Source: Tethya wilhelma
Lineage: Eukaryota > Porifera > Demospongiae > Tethyida > Tethyidae
Assembly (NCBI GenBank): GCA_964030475.1
Contig: CAXIPT010000004.1
Location: 4,846,291-4,910,290, forward strand
DNA length: 64,000 nt
Reading direction: 5' to 3'
Shown: positions 12,130 to 23,325 of the stretch, one piece after another
How positions within the stretch are numbered: position 1 is the first letter of the stretch
Layout: the number at the start of each line of letters is the position of its first letter
The notes under the pieces: model-generated
Told to the model about the DNA's origin: nothing
The model's database searches: none
Seen by the model: the letters and a program-made list of their open reading frames with translations, nothing else
Position numbers and translations under genes: made by a program

Positions 12130-15100
12130 ATGATTTTTTTTTTGAAATGGCGCGTAAAAAAGAAAAGGAAATGGTCGTCAAAATTTCACGATCACATGTA
12201 CGTACAACCAGCCACGTGCACACGTACGTACATGATGATTCAAGAGAAAGTCAAAGTAAGAAAGGCTTTTCCCAACAAGAATCAAGAGGAGGTGGTTCAA
12301 CTCTCAAACGAGCTGACAAATCGAGAAGAGATTATGAAGAAATTTAAGCATCTGCTGGATAACGTGGACCAAGTCGTTGAAGAAATCAGATTTTATGAAC
12401 AGTGTGACCTTGTCTCAGAATTAGAAAGAGATAATGCTCATGAACGTGTGAAACACAGGGTAGCTAGTGTCTGTCATCTCCCTGTGAAGCTTCATCTCTC
12501 CAAGCTTCAGCAGTCAACTCTTGGTCACGCCTTTTTATCTTTGCTAATGTACGAATACGGTCCATTACATTCTGCGTTGGAAGTTGGTAATGGGCTATTC
12601 CATTAAATAAGAATACACCCCTGTAGAAGAGTGCCTTGGCAAAATTGCCCCCTGGACAACCATATTTTTCAAGGATCCCCCTGTACATCAGATTAGCTAC
12701 CATTTTCACCCCCTAGACGCAATTTAGGCTGTTTTTACCCCCCTAGACAGTAGTTTTGTTGTTATTTACCCCCCTGGACACACACTGAACATTAAGTTAA
12801 CAACCCTAGACCTTATAATAGTTGTTTGTACCCCCTGGACAGTAATTAAAATTGTATTTGACCCCTTTTAATACTAGTCTCGCTAGCCAGACTCTCCGCA
12901 AAAAATGGGAGAGTCTTTGTGGAGTTTTTGCGGAGAGTCTGGCTAGCGAGACTATTTTAATACAATCATGGGGATGGTTTATAACATCTATATAGCTGCT
13001 AGTTTTTGCCTCAACAATTCAGAGTCTTTCAGTATTTGCCACCCTTACAAAGTTAATCCCTGTACACTGCTGCTTGTTCACCCAACCTTACTAGACCACA
13101 GTGTGAACAAAGATGACAATATGCATAGCTTAGTTCTAAATTTAGTACAGTTTTGTGGGTAAAATCATCAAATCACCAAACATTTTTATATGTTTGTATG
13201 TGCACACATAACTGTTTTGTAGAATTAAATCATGGCCAATAGAGTAATTCAGGCCTGCCAACTCTCAAGGTTTTTCTGTGAGATTCAAGGTTTTTGATGT
13301 TGTTCAGGCCAATATAGGCCCATATAAATTCATTTTTCTTTTGTATATAAACTGCATAATTTTGACCGATCTCAAGGTTTTTCACTGGTTTAGGTTGGCA
13401 GCCCTGGTAATTGTGTGACTCATGATGACCGCTGTCCATAAATCTATACCAGTGTATAATCTACCACTGATGAATAGTCTGAAGGCTGTGCACAAGCTAA
13501 CAAATTATACCATATTGACTCTAAGGCTTAGTGCAGCTTTGCGCAGTCTTGTAGGCTGTAGCCTAACTAATATCTACAGAAGGCGCTTGTTTATCAGCAG
13601 TGTGCTCTAGGACTTGTGTTTAGAATAAGTAGTGGTTAACTAATTAGTAGTAATTTCAAGTAGGTGTTAACCACCAGGTGGTTGGAATACACTTATAAAC
13701 TGATAAGCAGAAACTGATCACAGTCAGCCAGACTGTCAGCTATAGAGCGGGTGGAATCTGAAGCTTTTGGGCTTACTATTAAAATTTTGAGACAAGCACG
13801 AGGGGTGAGCCTGAGCGAGTCCCATAGCATAGCTACTGATCTGAAATGGCCTGTGATTTGCGTAACACAATGACACCAAGAACCTGGAATTTTACATGTA
13901 TATTACACATGCACTAAGGTTATGCACCCCAGTGCCTTCATTACAATTGGCTTTCCATAACTCTTCCCACTAACTCTCAACAACTAGCTCTATTATAGGA
14001 CTCTGACAGCATGCAATGTGGATCACCCACAGTGTAAAGTAAAGAAGATACATAGATCTGTACTCTTGATGTAGCAGCAGCATTAGTGTCAAAAGTCTAG
14101 TTGGTCATCTTGTTAGCTACATGGTGAAGTCAAAAAAAGTAGCTACCAGATTGCTCTGGATGTACACTAGCTTAAATATTGGTTTACAACGCTGTGGTTA
14201 ATTACGGTGAAAATTGTATAAACATTGTGGGTACAAGAAAGGTGACTAACATAACACAGTGGTACTATCAAAGGGAGTTATTACTTTTGGTCTGCGCTCA
14301 GTTGTATGCTGTAGCTACTAGCTACAGCACTTTTTTTCAGCTAGCATGTGCATATGCACAGAGCCATAGATACATGTGTGTTGTTGGGTGCACAGCCATA
14401 GACGTGTGTAGTTAGGTGTATAGGCATGTTCTGAGCACTACATACATGTGTGTTGTTGAGTGCAGAGCCATAGACACATGTGTGTAGTTAAGTGCAGGCA
14501 GCTATAACTACAGAGTGTCTTGTTGGGTGCAGAGCCATGGACACATGTGTGTTGTTAGGTGCAGACATGTTGTGAGCTAAAGACACATGNTTCATCTCTC
14601 CAAGCTTCAACAGTCAACTCTTGGTCACACCTTTTTATCTCTGCTAATGTACGAATATGGTCCTTTACATTCTGCGTTGGAAGTTGGTAATATCAAATTA
14701 GAATGGGACCGTCAAGGTTTGGTCATACCTACATATGAACCAAGTGGTTCTTTGTTTGCTGTCCATGTACATGACCAAGGGGAGTGGTTTGACGAGACGT
14801 ATACACTTGTCAGCGATATGAGTTTGGCTGATCGTTGTAATGATCACAGAAGAAAGGTCGAAATACTTAACAACTCAGCAGAGAGAAAAGAGGAACTCCT
14901 CCGAAGGCTAACTGATGTGATTGTCCACTATAATAGCAACAAGAAGTACAGTGTGTTCTCTTGCAATTGCCAGCACTTTGTTCTTGATGCATTGGCAGCT
15001 CTTGGTATCAGAAAACCACCCAAGTTTAGTGGACGTCTGAAAGAATACTTTGAGTCACTGAAAAAGGGGAGATCACTCAATTCTGTCGAGTTTCCAACAC

Positions 15101-16143
15101 ACGAGCTACTTGACGGGCATGTTGCAGGAAAACTACAAATACAAGACATGGGCAATCACGATGCTGAGTACTTTCTCTGTCAATACTTCCAATTTCACCT
15201 TCCAAGCATCGAAGCTTCTGAGGATGAAGATGAGTGGCAATGTGAAGTACCCAACTGTCAGTGTGCAAAGCTGGAGGAGTGGGTGAAGGATCACACTCTT
15301 GTATTCAACCAATATCTGAAAGAAAACAGATCACCACCAATGTCCAGATCACCATTAGTAACAGCTGCTGCTCTTCTTGAACATAATCAAGGTGACCAGA
15401 ATGGAGTTATCATTCCTTCGGATCATGAGATGAATGGTGTGGCCAGTCCTTTAACAGACCAAGAAGAGAAAGAAGACCAAAGAGAATTACGATTGGCTAG
15501 ATTGGTATGTTTGACTGTTATATGAAGAGTTGGGTACAAGTATGAATGGACTCCCAGTGTATAGTATATGCAAGCTTGTACAGTTATACAATGATACGTA
15601 CACTTCATGACAATCATAGTTTTATATATAGTCATTGTATATTATTATTCCTGATTTCCCACTAGAGGATGAGAGATGCTGAGAGACGAGCAGAAATAGC
15701 TGAGTCAGCAAAAAGAGATGCAGAAACTACAATTCAAACTTTGCTCCACTCACTGGAACATACTACAATGGTATGATGTAGCATAATGTAGAAAGAAGAT
15801 AAAATCAACATTAGCAAATATTAATAATTGTCTAGGAGGCCCAAACAGAAAGAGAGAGAAGACAACAAACTGAGAGACTGCTCCATGTTGCCACTCAGGA
15901 GAAACAACAAGCTGAAGAGCAGAAGCAACAAGCTGAAAGACGAGCTGAGCTGGCTGAACAAGCTAGAAGAGAGGCTGAGACTACCATTCATGAGTTGCGG
16001 CAGTCAGTGGAGGAGAGTGAGAGAAGACGACTGGAAACTGAAGAGAGAACACATGATATTGAGCAGAGGATTACAGAACTGCAGGTATGTTTCCATCTCA
16101 GAGTTATGGTCGTGTCTGAGTTTGTGAGCTGTGGGTATATATG

Positions 16144-16184
<41 letters not shown>

Positions 16185-16197
16185 GTGTGTGCGTGTG

Positions 16198-16250
<53 letters not shown>

Positions 16251-17288
16251 ATGCATGTGTATGTGTGTGTGTGTGTGTGTGTGTGTTCATCTACTGAATG
16301 TAATTTCCTCTCCAACCAGGCTATTATTGAAGACGAATTAGCTCCTTACAGACTCGACTTTCAAGACCCCCTACCTGCTAGTAGAAAGGTTGGATCTGGT
16401 TGCTATGGAACTGTCTATGCTGTTGAAATAGATGGGATTCAGTGCATTGCTAAAAGAGTTCAAGACATCCTCATCCCTGCACAGCACTACGATGTACAAG
16501 GGCTGCAAAGAAGAGGCATTGAGGAAATGTTTCGTCGAGAGTGCATTCTAATGAGTAAAATTCGACATCCTAACATTGTACAGTTCATGGGGGTATGATA
16601 CGGCCGAGACAAGTACGATCTCACTCTTGTCATGGAGCGTCTTCCAATGGATCTGCAGAAGTGTCTGGAAAGATGTCAGGCTGATAAATTTTTTATTCCT
16701 CTTTCGATTAAGTTTTCTGTTCTTGTCGATGTGACCTATGGTCTTTTTTACCTTCACAACCGATCAATCCTTCATCGTGATCTGACAGCAGGCAACATCC
16801 TTCTCACTTCAAACCTACGAGCAAAGATTGCTGATCTAGGAGTATCCAGGATTGTCGAAGCTCGACACTCACAAGAACTCTCCACTCTTCCTGGCACGAT
16901 TGGCTACATGCCTCCAGAGGCTCTTCAAGACAAACCAGAGTACAATTTAAAGTTAGACATCTTTTCGTTTGGAGTACTAGCTTTGTTTGTCGCTCTTCAG
17001 CAGTTTCCGACCTTTTCCTGGCAAAGGGCTCCTGATGCTGTCGCAGCCAAAGGAGAAACTGAGCTTTACAAACGCAGGCAGTGGATGTCTAAGATCGGAG
17101 AGCAGCACTATCTCTATCCTCTCATTCACCAGTGCCTTCAAGATGACAGCAAGGCAAGACCGAGGACCATGGAACTGAATGCAATGATGAAAGAACTCAG
17201 CTCTAGGTTTCCTCTCAAACTTCAAGACATTTGTGCAATGTTGACTCAACTCAACAAACTGGGTATGAGTAATATTGTTGTGGATTAA
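12130..17288 (+). CDS. LRAT/PPPDE-like, coiled-coil, TKL kinase fusion; in-frame TGA in kinase
   Basis: Exon 1 (12130-12590; alternative ATGs 12196, 12232, 12235) ends GPLHSALEVG. The sequence then resumes after the join at 14590, repeating HLSKLQQSTLGH...LHSALEVG and continuing to 15504. LHSALEVG and FSCNCQHFVLDAL supply the His and the Cys-bearing NC(E/Q)HF motif of permuted papain folds (LRAT, PPPDE). Coiled-coil exons are 15666-15770 and 15836-16084. The kinase exon 16320-17288 has VGSGCYGTVY, AKRV, LHRDLTAGNILL, ADLGVSR (DLG for DFG), MPPEAL and LDIFSFG, a TKL-like pattern. TGA at 16596-16598 interrupts the same frame between QFMGV and YGRDKYDLTLVMERL; the catalytic half lies downstream of it. 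It may be a pseudogene, a truncated isoform or a one-base error (TGT/TGC would be Cys). Confidence 0.75.
12610..12870 (+). repeat. Degenerate tandem repeat, CCCCCTGGACA
   Basis: Directly after the LHSALEVG exon, CCCC(C)(T)GGACA or CCCCCTAGACA recurs about seven times at roughly 30-50 base intervals with AT-rich spacers. It is probably intronic; no frame is maintained. Confidence 0.65.
12875..12954. mobile_element. 80-base foldback, TAGTCTCGCTAGCCAGACTC
   Basis: Inverted arms of about 28 bases (TAGTCTCGCTAGCCAGACTC plus TCCGC) around a loop that itself repeats GGGAGAGTCT. It belongs to the short TA-ended hairpins of this window. Confidence 0.8.
12955..14340. other. Non-coding DNA between two copies of the LRAT-like exon
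   Basis: No supportable exon. Contents: a short inverted repeat with CAAGGTTTTTC words (13255-13400), and from about 13795 to 13860 a fragment with GAGCCTGAGCGAGTCCCATA that recurs at 63855. It may be intron or a contig end. Confidence 0.5.
14345..14589 (+). repeat. Minisatellite, GAGCCATAGACACATGTGTG
   Basis: About five degenerate copies of a unit of roughly 45-60 bases containing (C/A)AGAGCCATAGACACATGTGTG and TTGTTGGGTGCAG. It ends at the join at 14590, which suggests the assembler broke here. Confidence 0.75.
16143..16286. repeat. (TG)n microsatellite in the intron before the kinase exon
   Basis: About 140 bases of TG with CG and CATG interruptions, ending 33 bases before the kinase exon begins at 16320. 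Confidence 0.95.
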
Positions 17289-17867
17289 TGTTTGATAATT
17301 AAGCAAATTAGTCATTAATTTCTCGATCACATGCACATTATTGTACAATCATGTGCATGACTGTTCTTGTTAATAATTATTGTGACAGTACGTGTGAATT
17401 TTTAAGCTTTTTTTTAATGTAAAATATAATAATCAAATTTTAATAATTATAAAATTAATTAAGCTGAACTATAATATCCAATATGGCAATGCAGCTGAAT
17501 TTATTATTATTAATGATTTTTGGGAGATTATAAAATAGAAATTACAAGAATATTAATTAATCCATATGCATGTACAGATCTATAAGAGCTAGATAATTAT
17601 TATCACGATCGAATTAAGAGATACCTCTTAATGCACGTGCATCGATCATGCATGATCAGCAATAATTATTTTTATTAACTTATCATGTCAACATAAGATA
17701 CAGTATAATAATTATTATACTTACACATAAAACCTGATAAATTTATAGTGCAAATGGATCGATGCACTAAACATGATGCAATGTCAATGATTGGTATAAT
17801 TATACAACAATGATAACACACAAGCCTATAAAGACATCAGTGAAAAATTTTCTCTGCCAAGTTCATT
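17289..17867. other. AT-rich 3' flank between convergent genes
   Basis: Sequence rich in AATTATTA, with AATAAT/AATAAA-like words, between the kinase stop codon and the stop of the minus-strand helical gene. No exon seen. Both genes probably end here tail to tail. Confidence 0.45.
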
Positions 17868-18471
17868 TCAAGCATTGATAATTGAGGTAAAGTTTTTAAG
17901 TGCCTCCATTGCAGCAAGAAACTCTTCTTGGACTTCTTCATAGTCACCAAGATCTACATGTATAATACACATTTTTTCACAAGCATATTAAGTATCCTAA
18001 GCTTAAAAAAACAACAAAAAAAAAACCTTAACCATGTAAAAAAAAATAACTGCATGGTACAAAATTTTGGGTAAAGGGTCACCATACTTATAGATCGATA
18101 TAGGAAGGTTGTATGGAACTTATAATTACAATCACTTCATTAACTTAAATAAACAAAATGTCCATAAAGCCTGGCAGTCAAGTTTTGACCTGGATTGACT
18201 ATAAGTATGTGATTATGGCAACCCATTTTTACCCTCTACATTTTGTTCATTAGCTTCCTTGGACTTGTCACTTGTGCTATATAATCAGCTCTAAGAGATC
18301 CCTTAAATGATGCAGTACTAGTTGGCCTCACCTAAGTTGTCACTGCCATAGTCCTCAAACAGTTCAGCAATGCAGTCCCTCCATATGTCCATCACTGAGG
18401 ACAGGAACTGTGGTCTGTTCACGTAGCTTGGAAATAGCTCCATGGTTTCACTCAGCACCTCAACAAGAGCT
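17868..18471 (-). CDS. Unidentified helical protein, last two exons (copy A)
   Basis: Exon 18471-18332 encodes ETMELFPSYVNRPQFL, SSVMDIWRDCIAELFEDYG. The terminal exon 17953-17868 encodes DYEEVQEEFLAAMEALKNF and stops at TGA (17870-17868). GT-AG borders and phase 1 agree. Compared with copy B (30752-32206), about four extra bases after KNFT shift the frame and shorten the tail. The amphipathic, aromatic-rich helices look like a HEAT/ARM-type C-terminus, but I do not recognise the family. A (TG)n tract lies just upstream at 18488-18528. Confidence 0.6.
17990..18260. repeat. Intronic element with GGTAAAGGGTCACC words
   Basis: It lies in the intron of copy A. GGTAAAGGGTCACCATA (about 18071) and related inverted words recur at 31860-31945 and 43503, in the matching introns of the other copies. 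It is either ancestral intron sequence or a small MITE. Confidence 0.5.
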
Positions 18472-18486
18472 CAGAGTCTTTATTAT

Positions 18487-18529
<43 letters not shown>

Positions 18530-18669
18530 ACTCATGTTAGCTACTAATCTTCACACAAGATTCTGAGATACTATAACCATAGATTATAATTATGGACGGG
18601 ATTGGAAACGGAGGTCACATTACAGTATAGTCCAATAGAGAAAAAGTAAGTTGTATAATAGAAGTAAAG

Positions 18670-18905
18670 TCAGTTATTCCCAGTACGGTAGTACTGGGTA
18701 CATAGGAATGGCATAGATGGCCCATTAGCGCAATACAAATATTCACGCGAATAACTCTGCAAAAACTGAGCGCTTGCCACTAAAAGGCTTCTCAAGCTAC
18801 TATTTAGCTCATTCTCTTTCCAACAAGCCCAAAAACATGGCCTAAAACCATCGCTAAAGTACCAAACTAAAATATGCCAAACCTCCAATTTTCTCCATCC
18901 TCTTC
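18670..18905. mobile_element. Repeat with CCCAGTA-GGTAGTACTGGGTA end
   Basis: TTCCCAGTACGGTAGTACTG, then CATAGGAATGGCATAGATGG and AATATTCACGCGAATAACTC. A second copy lies at 55305-55500 and a short relic at 52862-52895. No coding frame is shared between the copies. Confidence 0.65.
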
Positions 18906-19527
18906 TTCTTCTTCTTCTCAGGCTTCTCTGCTTCTTCTATCATGGCTCAACTTTTCTCAAAGACTGTTCACTTTCAGAAGCTGATTCTTGAACGAATAAA
19001 CTTGGTATCTTTGTCTTCATGTGCTTTTGGTATCGTTTTTCTGTGTCTCTCGTTAGGTGGCTAGATACACGGCGAAAAGCGCCTTCTCCGTATGGCAGCC
19101 ATTCATTTCTACGCTCATGCATAATTCATTAGCTACTGGAAAATTTCAAATTGACGACCCTTTTCCAGATATAAGTGTGCGTTATTTGGAATCTGAATAT
19201 TCGCTGCCTGCCTGCTTTACCTGAAGATTTCTGGTTGTGCTGAGCTCTCTGTAATCTTTCAGTCTTCAATATTTAGGAGGTGAATAGACTACTTTAATGT
19301 TACACTTATTATGTTGTTGTCATTATAAGAAGATGAGTAAAGCTAGTAAATTTTGTTGGATACACTCCAGCCTCCAGTGCTGAGATGCTTCACTTTACTG
19401 ATAGCATACCAGTAGATTATACAAGCTATAATATTCATACTGATATATAGAGTACAAGTAACTACCGTATATATACACACAAACTCGAGCTCAAATGTGA
19501 TTCATAGAATTATGAAAAAATGAGAAC
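18906..19527. other. Non-coding DNA
   Basis: A CTT-rich stretch, then sequence without a convincing exon on either strand. It probably continues the element beginning at 18670 for some 100-200 bases. Confidence 0.35.
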
Positions 19528-19805
19528 AAACAAGTAAAAAAATCATTGTAAATGTAATGAGACATAGGAATGGCCTAATCGTAAAAAGAAAGCAAACAAG
19601 ATGGAATGGCTGTTTGAGTGTGTAAAGAATTATTCCTATGGGCAACATGAGGGACTCAACATGGGAAGAGAGTACTATACATGCAGCCCATCACAGGAAG
19701 AATTCTGCACACACTCAAACAGCCATTCCATCTTGTTTGCTTTCTTTTTACGATTTGGCCATTCCTATGTCTCATTACATTTCCAATGTTTTTTTTTACT
19801 TGTTT
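19528..19805. mobile_element. MITE with 95-base TIRs, AAACAAGTAAAAAA family
   Basis: Left arm AAACAAGTAAAAAAATCATT through ATAGGAATGGCC and AACAAGATGGAATGGCTG. The right arm is the complement, ending ACTTGTTT at 19805. The interior is about 85 bases. A solo end lies at 25405-25488 and a divergent relative at 59795-60025. Confidence 0.8.
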
Positions 19806-20235
19806 GAACTAGCGTTTTCGTAAATCATGAAAATTTAATGCTGCTCAAGTTTACAGGTTAAAATTGGACCACTTACACTACTTTTTTTTTTCTCACTCTC
19901 CTGTTGGTTGTACGCTTTATCAATGTGAGCTAGCTGTCTCCATGTCTTGGTAAGGTCTCAGTACATGCCCTTAGCCATACTCTATAGATATTCTCTTGGT
20001 CTGTTGTTCGCCAGCTAAGACTGGACAAAGCCGTATTTTGACTAATTTTGCTATCAAAACTTAATATCCTCCCTCTAGCTCCCAGCTGTCTGAAAGCTGG
20101 CAGTAATTTGTGCTCTACATAATCAACTCAAGCACTAATACAAACTTAATGCCCTTCTGGGCAGTTTGAACGAATGTATCTATCAGAGAAAGAACTAGCT
20201 GTGGGTCAAAAATGAGCAGCATGTCATGTACTGTN

Positions 20236-20304
<69 letters not shown>
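20236..20304. repeat. (TG)n microsatellite at contig join
   Basis: Pure TG of about 70 bases starting directly after the n at 20235. Confidence 0.95.
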
Positions 20305-20307
<3 letters not shown>

Positions 20308-20660
20308 GACTGCAATAGATGGATACATCCTTAAATCAGTTTGATTATAAGGTTGTAGTCTATAGAAACATAGAAATTTACAAGTGTCATGCATGGGCCA
20401 ATATCTATATCTAATACCCTATATACAATGATAGAGTTCGTTCAAAACTAGGAAAACAGAATAAGATTTTATCCCCTACAACCAACTGACCAAGCTATAA
20501 AATCTATTTCTCAACTGGACATCTTAACCATGCACCACCACATACACTTATAGAAAACTATATAGCTCAGAGGGTGTAAATGGGAATAATTATCAAAAAA
20601 TTTAGAGAAAAGATAGCAGTCAAGGCACACAATGTTGCCCCCTCCTCCTTCTATACTCAC

Positions 20661-20760
20661 TGGTGAGCTCCTCTATGATGCTGATGATGTCCTCTTTGCC
20701 GGCTCCAGTCCTTGCCTCTGTGTTCATCCATGGCTCTCAGGGAGTGACCCAGCTCATTGA
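20661..20760 (-). CDS. Candidate exon, possibly of the helical protein
   Basis: Minus-strand reading gives HHFNELGHSLRAMDEHRGKDW in one frame and GAGKEDIISIIEELT in the next, ending at a GTGAG donor at 20660. The two halves join only with a one-base shift. The flanking non-coding DNA (20300-20640) matches 43800-44100, upstream of helical copy C, so this may be the exon before ETMELFPSY. Family unknown. Confidence 0.4.
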
Positions 20761-22112
20761 AATGGTGGTCCAAGGAAAATGTTCAAGATATTTTATTTTG
20801 ATTATCTGTAGGTATTTAAGACACACAGAGTAAAACTTATGAGAATAATATTATAATTATAGTTACCATGTTTTAGATGCTAATCTACAAAATTGATTGA
20901 TATACATAAGTTATCCGTAGTATTGATTTGTCACGGAGGCATTATTTGGAATAAAGGTAAACAAATTTCAAATGGTAATCGTATAACTGTATGTATGAAT
21001 GCATAAACAAATGGTTACACCCACTAAACCTACAAAGGCCCATTGTATGCCAAATATGTCAGAAAACCGTTTATATTAAGGTACAGGCTATATTGTTATC
21101 TAATACACAGTATGTGTATCGTGCTTAGCTGGAAGATACTGTATTACGTATTCGGCGTAGTACGTGACCATATGGGCAAAAGTATTGAATAGATCACATG
21201 CACTAAAAATGCCAGCTCAGTATGCATAATACACAGCTGTCATATCTCCTTTGGTATTATGTTTGCGTAGTTTCTATCCTTGTTTAGCTGTTGGGTTACT
21301 CATTAATTGTTTGTTTGTTTGCTTCTTTTAATGTTGTATCTAATAGTTCAACTTTATCATGAATCATTAGGAAGAGTTAACCCTTGCTATTAGCAACAAA
21401 GACAATGTAGTGCACGTACAATGACTAGAGGCTACATAAAAGGAGTGTGTCATTAACGATCTTTGTTGCATGAAGCCACATAACATCAAAGGCACTGATG
21501 TGCCAATATATCATAGCGTATATAGTGGGAAACTTTCGCGATGACAAACTTCCACGGATGTCTCTATAGTCAAACATTTTTGCGGTTTAACTTTCGCGGA
21601 TGAGCTGTGTGAGCCCATACGTATAATACATTAGGGAAAATTTCGTGGATAAATACTTTCACGGTTAGATCGTGATCCACCAAAACCATGAAAGTTAAAC
21701 TCAGCGAAACTTTCCGCTATACGGTATAATTATTATGGCATAGGCACAGTGTACATAGTAAGCAGATGTTTCTATTCATGAACCACTTAAGAAACAAGGA
21801 ATTACAGTGAACTGCTTCTAGAACATGGGTGCTTTGACCAATCAAAATTGTTCTTCACACAACAAATTATTGTTTGCAAGGGCTTCTCTCGTACCACATT
21901 AGATGTATTGGCAGTGGTGATGTATATAGAGCAGGCACTATAGCTTCCAATAGCTTCCTTGTGGCACTCCAGCCCATTCAATAAGTAATACTTGTATGCT
22001 TGAATGTATTTTATCAACAAGAATAGCTTTTCCTTCTATAGGCTCTTTTCCTGAGGAAATAGAGATAGAGCTATATTTATAATATATTTATAATCTTTGA
22101 AGACACATTCTA
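20761..22112. other. Non-coding DNA with one MITE
   Basis: No exon recognised. It contains the element at 21515-21726 and words shared with 44340-44460 and 45380-45440 (GCACATGCACTAAAATGCCA, ACACAGCTGTCATA), again linking this block to the 44 kb block. Confidence 0.45.
21515..21726. mobile_element. MITE, TATAGCGGGAAA family (copy 2)
   Basis: Inverted ends GTATATAGTGGGAAACTTTC and GAAACTTTCCGCTATACGGT around about 150 bases with GCGGTTTAACTTTCGCGGAT. Related to 9171-9380 but diverged. Confidence 0.7.
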
Positions 22113-23325
22113 ATGAAGGCTGTATTTGGAATCATGGTGATTGTTATGGTCCTCTTGACCATCATCTCAGCTGCCCAAGCTCAGCGTGGGATGATGTCAG
22201 CAAGATCAGAAGAGGTTAACACTCATGAACAGCCATCTGCTGTTAAAGAAGGTACGAAAAATAATGCAATAAATGTGTTCATATATACCAACTGCTTCCA
22301 GAGCCTATAAATATTGGAAGGTCTGTAGTATGGTGTGCTATAATGTGTATTATGCATGTGTGTGCTCATGCATAATTTTTATCTGCATTATTATGAACTA
22401 TATGTGCATCAATGTAAATCTCTCTAACTGGCCCGCTGGGTGCATGGCTCTGTATACAGAATGGCAAGCTGAAGGTTAGTGATAGTAGGACTGTTGTTTA
22501 TTCCTTTAGGGTGTACCCAAAAGATATGCCGTATAGTGGGAAAGTTCCGTGGGGGTTTGACTACCACGGAAGTCTATCCTCAAACATTTCTGCCTTTTAA
22601 CTTTCACAGATGAGCTGTGCAGCACCCATATACGTATACATATATATCACATAGAATTTTGCAAATAAAAAATTGTGACCCGCAAAAAGATAAGGGTACA
22701 TGTATAGCTGTGCATTGTAGGCTAATTTATTCTATATATTGTTGCATGAGTTAATATATGTCTAGATTTCTCAAAAACTATAATTCAATTGAGTATGATT
22801 ATGTGAATGTACTGATTCACACCAGAATCAAACTATGGTGATGTCAATGATTTTGCTAAAAAGAACACACTCAATACAGGTACGTGTATGTAGATGGATG
22901 CTTCAATCCTCAGGCCCTCTGTGCACTGCTATCCCTCAATAATTGATTTATTATGTTGACAATCTTTACCAGATATATTTTTTTAAGGGCCTACGTAGGT
23001 TTTTTTAAAGGTTTTTTTAAGCACAAAGAGATTAACAATATGATAAATCACAAATAACAGCACATGTAAACAGAAGGCCTGAGAGTGATCTTATAAGGTC
23101 ATCTTGCATGCTAATAATCATGTGCATTATTGGTTTTCTTTATTGAACTATAAATGACGGGACTCTCACTGGATGCATGCTCGCATAATTAAAGAAAGAA
23201 AACTTAAAAGTTAAAAGGTATGAAGGTGCATGTATAACTGACATCTTAATAATTATTATGCAAATATATTATTTCTCACTACATCTGATCTAGGACAGCC
23301 TTCTGAAGAGGTTGAGATAACTTGA
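22113..23325 (+). CDS. Small secreted acidic protein, about 79 aa, four exons including a 15-base microexon
   Basis: Exon 1 (22113-22251) starts MKAVFGIMVIVMVLLTIISA, a typical signal peptide with likely cleavage after AQAQ or ISA. The mature part is hydrophilic and rich in Glu and Ser. Candidate exons 22460-22474 (EWQAE), 22826-22879 (SNYGDVNDFAKKNTLNT) and 23294-23325 (GQPSEEVEIT, TGA) all have AG/GT borders and phase 1-1, giving one open frame of 80 codons. An upstream stretch with TATTTATAATATA could hold a TATA box. No cysteines are seen, so it is not a typical toxin or defensin. It may be a peptide precursor or matrix protein; I do not recognise the family. The microexon is the least certain part. 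Confidence 0.55.
22529..22695. mobile_element. Decayed TATAGCGGGAAA-family element
   Basis: GCCGTATAGTGGGAAAGTTC at the left end with a weak right end. It lies in an intron of the small secreted-protein gene. Confidence 0.45.

Noticed and set aside
15988..16341. Open frames of 60-155 codons encoding Cys-Val or Thr-His strings
   Set aside because: They are translations of the (TG)n tract. The same applies to frames at 4539-4727, 4991-5191, 20115-20315, 24161-24448, 36389-36707 and 63161-63502.
16596..16598. Selenocysteine codon
   Set aside because: Kinases of this type have no Sec at this place and I cannot identify a SECIS element. Nonsense mutation, error or polymorphism is more likely.
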